Assembly (NCBI GenBank): GCA_014529385.2
Contig: CM043954.1
Location: 3,480,501 to 3,544,500 of the forward strand
Direction: 5' to 3'
Source of the DNA: Adiantum capillus-veneris
Lineage: Eukaryota; Streptophyta; Polypodiopsida; Polypodiales; Pteridaceae
DNA length: 64,000 bases
The translations under genes were made by a program, and so were the position numbers. The notes under the pieces are model-generated. The model saw only the letters and a list, made by a program, of their open reading frames with translations, searched no databases and had not been told where the DNA came from. Shown here one piece after another: positions 57,769 to 64,000 of this stretch (positions are counted from its first letter, which is position 1; each line of letters opens with the position of its first letter).

Positions 57769-58693
57769 GTGTCTGCACATTGTACACCGTCAAAGGCATC
57801 TCATTTTTTCAGACCACATTACATATGTGGAAAAATGTTACAAGGGAGGGAGCAAGGCAAAATTTGACAACTTTCAAATAGAGCAAGGAATGCAAACGCT
57901 TCACCCCTCCATTGTAAGGTGCATTGGGTTTACTACTGAAGCTCCTTGGATCACGATATCCCATACTACAATGGGGGTACCGTGGGTGACATGATGTGTC
58001 TCTTACCATTCGCTCATGGATTTTTCAGACAACACATACACAGGCTACAACACGGCTGGAGGTCATTGCCTGTAGCAAATCTTCTTGTGAGCGAGATAGA
58101 CGCGGTGCGGATCAAAGCAGTGATCGAGCAGATGCCAGCCATTTGTCATGCCTTAATCGATGGCATTGCGACTATCCACTCGGCTGGTATAGTGCACAAT
58201 GACCTGCACCAATAAACCCGCGTCGGCATCATTGATTGGGGTGTGATGCTGAGAACACCAGCTAAGCATGCAAAAAATAATTATATGCATCCAAGCGCAC
58301 AGTCGAACGAAGCAATTTTAGATGCACAGAGAGCAGGGAATGCCGAGATGGCTAAGCGATCGTGGATTGCTCCCGAACCATACGATCCACGGTGCATAGA
58401 TGCATACACAAAAGCGATCGACATTTATGCATTGGGCTACCTATTCAACATGCTGGCAGATTTTTAGTGCAGCCAGAAAAGTTTATTTACTAAAAGAAGT
58501 TTTTCACCACCTGGACGAAGATGTTATGAGGGCTATTCGAATTAAAGTAGATTGTTGGATGAAGTTAAAAGAGTGGGAACAAAGAAGAAATGCTTTTGAC
58601 GTGTTGATATTTTTCAAAGAACATTTAAAGACAGACCCTAACCCTGTGCAACGTCCCCTTGTTGAACTTGCACCATCATTTTATCCGATTTAA
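57769..58693 (+). pseudogene. Protein-kinase-like gene, 3' part
   Basis: After the copia element the frame resumes with GVCTLYTVKGISFF, completing the glycine loop. VEKCYKGGSKAKFDNFQIEQ and MQTLHPSIVRCIGF then give the Lys and the C-helix region in another frame. From 57946 come NGGTVGDMMCLLP, ALIDGIATIHSAGIVHNDLH, a TAA, VGIIDWGVM, AKRSWIAPEPYDP, AIDIYALGYLFNMLADF, and in a further frame KTDPNPVQRPLVEL. So HRD is HND, DFG is DWG, APE is kept, and the Asn of the catalytic loop is lost. With at least three frame changes and a stop it is a pseudogene. The kinase subfamily is not recognised. Confidence 0.75.
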
Positions 58694-59020
58694 ACATTTC
58701 TATGATATACATATGTCTTGTCCAGGGTATTCTATTTTTTATTGAAGTGTATTATCTGGTTTGAAGTGGTTCACCTAATCGAGTCAATTATCTTCAGTCA
58801 TTTCAAATTTTTCATTTTTAACTATCAGTATTTCAAGTTTTCCTTGTGGTTCAATTAGTCGCATTTGTTGTGGTTTGATTTAGTGGATTCCGTGCACTTT
58901 CCCTATGAACGAGAAGTTGCTATATTCTGTAGCAGCTGTGAGACTGTTGAATCATGAGAATATATATTTGCCAATGATATTGAATATTTATCTATCTATT
59001 GGCTGTAGCTCTAAGAGAAA
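58694..59020. other. Intergenic, no gene seen
   Basis: AT-rich sequence between two plus-strand pseudogenes. No recognisable motif. Confidence 0.5.
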
Positions 59021-60038
59021 ATGGCCGATGAAGAACAAGATATTGGCACCCAATCATTGCCCGATGATCAACAATAAGCGGTTGTTAATGCATTTCAGCG
59101 CATGAAGTCTCTGGCACACGGCATGTTGGCACAACAAGCAACGTGTACTACTCGACGACTCTCATAATGGGCAAATCCAAACCACATGGAATGGAAAGAG
59201 ATCAATAAAGAAGTGACAAAGGAGATGATGAAGACAATATGTCCAAGTGAGGATGCAGAGATCAAGAAAGGAAGGTGGAAGGTTTCGAAGTGCAACCATG
59301 ATGCTATCAAAGTAAATGCTGAGAGGATTTACTTGGAGGTTTATGGCCATCCCTTGCACAATGGAGATCGCGCGCTATATTTTGCAAAAATGTTTATATG
59401 TTCACTTTGTGCAATAGCGACCAGTAGACTTCTCATCAAAGGAGACAACTTTTGCCACTCATGATTTAAGGGAGAATTGTGTCACTTTCACTTGAGATGA
59501 GTTGGCATTGATAGTGGAAGGCGCTGACCTACAGTTAAAAACAGAGAAGGATATTTACACGGCACAGTTGGCAGAGAAAGATGAAAAAATAACACGGCTT
59601 TCTGTAGCCATCCAGACACCCCAACCCTCACAAGTCTGGATGGAGAAAAGCATTCACCGCTTAAGTCAAGACGTTCAAAATCTTACATAACGAGTGAATC
59701 CAACACCTGTACAAGGGACACACATCATCCACCTTGTCATGCATTCGGATTTGGTCCCCTCGTCTACTTTAGATGCTTCCTCATCTTCCCAATGTCCAGT
59801 TTACTACAAGAATTTTGATGGATGGAGTGGATATTATACATTGACATGTAGTCATTATTATCATTTAGTTTGTCTTATTTGTTTAATGCAAAATAGTAGT
59901 CAATGTGCAACCTATTCACAAGATATTATGTTTGGCATGGCAAATGAATATAAATTCAAGCAAGCACACAAAGGTACCCATAGCACAATTAGAATTCTAT
60001 TTGATGAGCAAGATGTTGCTTTAGGGCAACACAATTGA
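59021..60038 (+). pseudogene. RING-like zinc-finger gene, broken
   Basis: From ATG 59021 the frame reads MADEEQDIGTQSLPDDQQ, then a stop. 59186-59464 reads WKEINKEVTKEMMKTICPSE and KVNAERIYLEVYGHPLHNGD. 59502-59690 is a likely coiled coil (LKTEKDIYTAQLAEKDEKIT). 59694-60038 has CPVYYKNFDGWSGYYTLTCS followed by HYYHLVCLICLMQ and CATYSQDI. The spacing fits a RING-H2 ubiquitin-ligase domain, but the second and last cysteines are Tyr (TAT for TGT). Several stops interrupt it. It lies on the same strand as the kinase pseudogene and converges with the hAT gene. Confidence 0.5.
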
Positions 60039-60233
60039 GATCGACAAACTATGTACTATCGTGAATATGGAGCATTGTAATTACTCAAAACACATTTGAA
60101 TACAAGGTCTTTTACAATGGTTTTTGACATTTACTTGTTCTACTCTCAAGCTATATTGAATCTGTTGAGTTGTTATCTGGTTCTAAGTCTGAGTGTTGTA
60201 GTTCTCCTTGTAATTCAATCTCCACATCTATTA

Positions 60234-62344
60234 TCAAATTTCTTCTATTTCATCTACAGTGCATTGAGATACACCAACATTGAATTCTTCTTCATCTTTG
60301 TTTTGACAATCATACAACCAGGCTGATATTTCCTCCTTGTAGCCAGCACTTTCGATGTGATTCAATATCTTTTCGTTGCAAAACATATACACTAATTTTT
60401 CTGCTCTGTCTGCTAATAGTCTATTGCGAATAGTGCTGTGAACATACTTGTACATACTCCAGTTTCTCTCTGAACTTGAGTTTGTTGCACATTGTGCGAG
60501 TACTTTCATTGCAAGGGGACATAAGGTAGAGTAATGCTCTCCACCATTCATCATCCACCACTTCCATGCAGGTTTCTCTTTTGCCATTACCTGTACAAAA
60601 TCATTCACAAAAGGACCTTCTTTTAATCTAAATGCACTCATTTCTTTGATGCAATCAATTTGGTCCTGAACATTGGAGTAGAACGTGTTGACCATGTGAT
60701 AGAAATCGCTTACCACCTCTGTATTGGACATCAGATCTAAATTCCAATACTCTGGATCGAGTATGTAAGCAGCACTATGGAGTGGACTATGAGCGCTCTT
60801 CCACCTTGCATGAAAATACTTAGCCAAAAAAATTTGTTGTTTGCCAGAGAATGGTAATCGCCACTCCTCCTTTACTACAGACTCTTTTAACTTTTCATGA
60901 TATTCAAGACTCTGTTGGACTGACCACCATGTCATCCACACTTTGCCCAAGTTTGGCGCCCTTTGATCAAGATTGCGGATCGCGAACATAACGGGCATCA
61001 TTACATGGTATGCATCCATTACACTCCTCCACCAAGCAAGCTCGTTTACATTGACACGTAGACATGTAATTTTATCTTTCACTTTTGTTTCTGCTCAAGC
61101 TGCCATTCATCAAAGGCCATGCAATTGAATGTGTCAATCACAGCGCATTTATTACGAAGAAGTGATTCCAAGGTATAAAAGTGTGTGCAGAACCAAGTTT
61201 CAGTAGAAATTTTTAACATCACTGACATGCGCATCCTATATAAATTGAGTACTCTTTGTTGTTTCAAGATAAATTTCACAACCTGACGTGCTGTATCAAT
61301 TATTTTGGCGAACCATGTGGTTTCTTCGCTAGTGTATCAATCTTTCAGCACCAAGTTTAAGCTATGCGTATTACAATCATTGGCAAAAATGTGTGGAAAG
61401 AACTTCTTCATTAATTTATTGGCGTTTTGATAATTCTTTGTGTTGTCCATGACTACTTGAATGACATGTTCAGCACCAATTTCTTTAATTACATTAATCA
61501 AGACCTCAGAAATGTATTTGCCACTTTTAATTGCACCAGAACTATCAATCGCCTTTAGAAACGTTTCTCCCCTTGGATAAACCAGCATTACATTGATCAA
61601 CGGTCTTCTCTGAACATTTGACCAGCCATCACTCACAATCGTACATCCTGAAAGGAAAATATTCCCAAGTATTATTTTGCCAACACGCTCTTTGACTTCG
61701 ATGTAACATTTGTCCAAGAAAACATTTCTTATCGTGGGATAAGGAGCTGAAAATCCTGGACCAAACTCACCGATTTTCTTCCAAGCAGCCTTCTAATGAT
61801 TGATGTCTACGATGACCAAAGCACTTCCAGTAAAGAATATTGCTTTGGCGAGAGCAGTTTGTGCTTCTTCTAGAGACTGCACTCAAAAGCTTTGATGTAA
61901 TTATTTTTGACGCATTTGACAAAGTCCACCTTCATTGTGAAGTTTAAAAGAAACACTACTTGGTATTTCCTCTCCTTGTGCAGGTTGTTCTTCAAGGTTA
62001 GTTGGCATCACTAGAGGATCTACGGAGTTAATATTTGTCTTTGGGAATGCTTGACTCAAAGCCACAGAGCTATATATCTGTAGTCTCTTGCCACCCTTTT
62101 TCGCGAGCTCTTCTCTCAAACGCTTTGCAACTGTAAGATTCCTAAGAATGTTCACATTTCTTACAACTCTTTTTAGTGCTACCCACAAATGATCCCTAAT
62201 ACGTGGTGCACCACCTGATTTTGTTGTGTGACAAAATCTACATTGCCACTCCATATATCGGCTGCATATGTTGTGAGCATAATCCCACTCTTTGCCAGGA
62301 GCTGTTTTATTCTTTGGCTTCTTCATACCACTCAGTGCCCACAT
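60234..62344 (-). pseudogene. hAT-superfamily transposase
   Basis: 62344-61901 contains a BED-type finger (WQCRFCHTTKSGGAPRIRDH). 61717-61337 contains the DUF659 core, with VSDGWSNVQRRPLINVMLVY, VIQVVMDNTKNYQNANKLMK and CNTHSLNLVLKD. 61279-61079 and 61082-60234 follow, with LAKYFHARWKSAHSPLHSAA, AAYILDPEYWN and the hAT C-terminal dimerisation domain CATNSSSERNWSMYKYVHST, IRNRLLADRAEKL. The order and length (about 700 residues) are complete. Stops at about 61900-61720, at 61337 and near 61079 break it. The enzyme would cut and paste the element whose ends it binds; the nearest candidate ends are 25520 and 63586. Confidence 0.9.
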
Positions 62345-63300
62345 TTTGCTCCATTGCTTTTAAATTAAAATTGAAGACAAAAGAACCAGATGTTCTGTTT
62401 TTGAAACATTTTTCTTATTTTCAATATATATTAAAATTTAAAAAGCATTCAATATGAAAGTAACCATGATGCACAATATGAGATTTTCAATGCACGTTAG
62501 TCAATCCACATATCGATCACTTATATTGTGAGCAACCATACACATTGCAATGTAGTCTATGCATGGCATAATAACTATAACAATGATATGAATCTCTCTA
62601 TGCAATTATTATTATAATGATTATTTATATGTCCACTTTGATTTGAAAACAATAAGACACATCTAGTTTCAATTGCTATAAAAAAACAAATGAAAGCAAT
62701 AAAATATATGATTGGTCATTTCGTGCACTGATAATCTATCATAATACATAATTCATTCTCTGTATAAACCAATGCATGAACTAACACAAATAAATCTTCA
62801 ATATAATCACTCAATTGAGGACTACTTGTACAAAGTGAAGGATTGTAGCCCACCCATGCAACCAATTCAATATATAAAAGCTATTTTAACCCAATCAAGG
62901 ATTATAGCTCTTATATTATGGAGTGACAAGTGTAAATCAACTCAAATGCAAGACTTCAAGGATCTTTATATGCTCAATACACTAGTATAGGACATCTGAC
63001 CCTTGACTATCGACTCGTCATTTACATATGCTCATCTTCTAAAACCAATTACAGCCCTCAGTTGGACCAATGGCTTCTTCCAATGAGCATGATTCTCCAA
63101 GTTTTCAATTGTTTTGGTTTTGTACCTTTATGTCAATAAACGAATTAATTTTTTTTAGAAGTGGTTATCGAATTAAAAATCACGTTCTGCCCAAAAAAAG
63201 GACCTGTGACTCTGTAACCTTAGGTCAATTCAGAAGGATATGACTATACCCGGCACTTGGATACACTCCCCAAGGATTTACCTAGCTAAAAGACCATAGT
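62345..63300. other. AT-rich upstream region of the hAT gene
   Basis: Very AT-rich with no supported coding sequence; the 62772-62990 open frame has no features. It would hold the hAT promoter and subterminal region if the proposed right end at 63586 is correct. Confidence 0.5.
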
Positions 63301-63333
63301 TAGCACATTGTTTACTATATATAATTATTCTCG

Positions 63334-63414
63334 CCGGGATTTTTCATTTTCTCGACAGTCTCACTGGGCTATTACATATACCTGATGGGCCTGCCGGGAA
63401 AATGAAAAAGCCCG
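63334..63414. other. Long-arm hairpin near the right inverted end
   Basis: CGGGATTTTTCATTTT (63334-63349) and AAAATGAAAAAGCCCG (63399-63414) pair at 15 of 16 positions. The arms resemble those at 25655-25706 and lie in inverted arrangement relative to them, with ACCTG(C/T)A at comparable distance (25630 and 63472). Confidence 0.65.
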
Positions 63415-63762
63415 ACAGGCCCCGTAGGGAAAAATGGAAAACCCGGAGGGCTAGCTGGCTCTATAGGTTTTTGCAGGTCATAATCAAAGTCACGTTAACA
63501 ATTAACATGATTACGTGATTTATTTGTGTAAATACTAAAGTTATTGATGTAATCATCCGATCGTGATTACGTTAATGAAATCCCTGGAACTTAGCAAAAT
63601 TGGGGGTTTGGGAGTATTCATAACTCAAAAATTAGCTTCAATTACTTGCATATACAATCAAATCAAACTAAAATTGAGTTATACACACTCAAAACTCGAT
63701 GAAATTAGTAGTGAAAATTACTCTATTCTAAACATCCTCTACTCCTAGCTTAGGTTATTGAT

Positions 63763-63779
63763 CCTCGGCAATGGCACCA
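63763..63779 (-). promoter_or_regulatory. Primer-binding site of a third gypsy-type element (tRNA-Asp)
   Basis: The plus strand reads CCTCGGCAATGGCACCA, three changes from the tRNA-Asp 3' end. TGTTCGGGG follows at 63782 as LTR start, in the same arrangement as gypsy-2. The LTR continues beyond the window; internal sequence to the left (63587-63762) is noncoding. A TCGGTAACCCAGC stem-loop (arms TCCTA and TAGGA, 63837-63862) lies inside this LTR. Confidence 0.65.
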
Positions 63780-64000
63780 AATGTTCGGGGTAATCGTAAC
63801 ATTACATAATCAACCCAAGACCAACAAAATTAACAATCCTAATATCGGTAACCCAGCTAGGACATGGAAGCATGAGCATCATTGGATGTATCAAATGAGA
63901 GGATTCAAGAGAATGCTCTTCCAATGAAATAGAGATAGCCATGAATCACTAACTTAATCACACCATAATCATCAATGAAGCATCACCTACACACATTAAG

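Larger units (their letters stand above)
25520..63586 (-). mobile_element. Hypothetical composite hAT-type element (about 8.2 kb without nested inserts)
   Basis: The left end CAGGGATTTAATATTTACGT (25520) and the reverse complement of the right end CAGGGATTTCATTAACGTAA (63586) are similar and face inward. About 130-190 bp inside each lies a CGGGCTTTTCA-armed hairpin, and both ends hold TAATCA-like words. The only transposase in the interval is of hAT type and lies near the right end. Gypsy-1 (26190-50885) and copia (52576-57763 plus one 5-bp duplication) nest inside. Kinase and RING pseudogenes would be passengers. Weak point: the 8-bp flanks GTTAGTGA and GAACTTAG do not match, so the borders are a hypothesis. 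Confidence 0.35.

Noticed and set aside
62772-62990. 72-codon frame near the right edge
   Set aside because: No domain, AT-rich low-complexity surroundings, no splice or promoter support.

Overview
The window is nuclear DNA of a land plant. It is dominated by nested transposable elements and decayed gene copies, and I see no intact host gene. The pentatricopeptide-repeat (PPR) wording of a decayed gene at 0.7-2.9 kb, the long GA/CT microsatellites and the layered retroelements suggest a large-genomed seed-free plant, probably a fern. That placement is inference, not proof.

Layout. 0-0.65 kb: edge of a copia-like element with an initiator-Met primer site. 0.74-2.95 kb: PPR pseudogene (minus). 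3.17-3.67 kb: MITE. 3.87-9.95 kb: decayed LINE (plus), cut by a 1.7-kb solo LTR with a perfect 5-bp target duplication and by a second unresolved insert. 10.6-11.2 kb: LEA_2/NHL-type pseudogene. 11.26-18.27 kb: an AT-rich island with two divergent, intron-bearing, unrecognised genes, flanked by nearly identical direct repeats. 18.8-19.6 kb: decayed gypsy gag-protease. 20-25 kb: AT-rich repeats, a tRNA-derived SINE and a GATCAC-rich array.

25.5-63.6 kb is a nest. The outermost layer may be a hAT-type DNA element: CAGGG inverted ends, hAT transposase at 60.2-62.3 kb, and protein-kinase and RING-like pseudogenes. Inside it sits gypsy-1 (221-bp LTRs, 26190-50885), which holds gypsy-2 (19,983 bp, 30564-50546, minus), whose 3' LTR holds a 245-bp MITE with a 9-bp target duplication. 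A young copia element (52576-57763) splits the kinase gene inside its glycine loop. Removing the inserts leaves about 8.2 kb for the outer element.

Main unusual observations: (1) a series of stem-loops whose stems differ but whose loops share TCGGTAACGCGGCT, interrupted by gypsy-1; (2) gypsy-2 carries a second retropepsin ORF after integrase, two successive integrase zinc-finger-like modules, a long coiled-coil ORF and dispersed copies of a near-perfect 18-bp palindrome; (3) the two-gene island between duplicated host DNA. All coordinates and alignments were made by eye.
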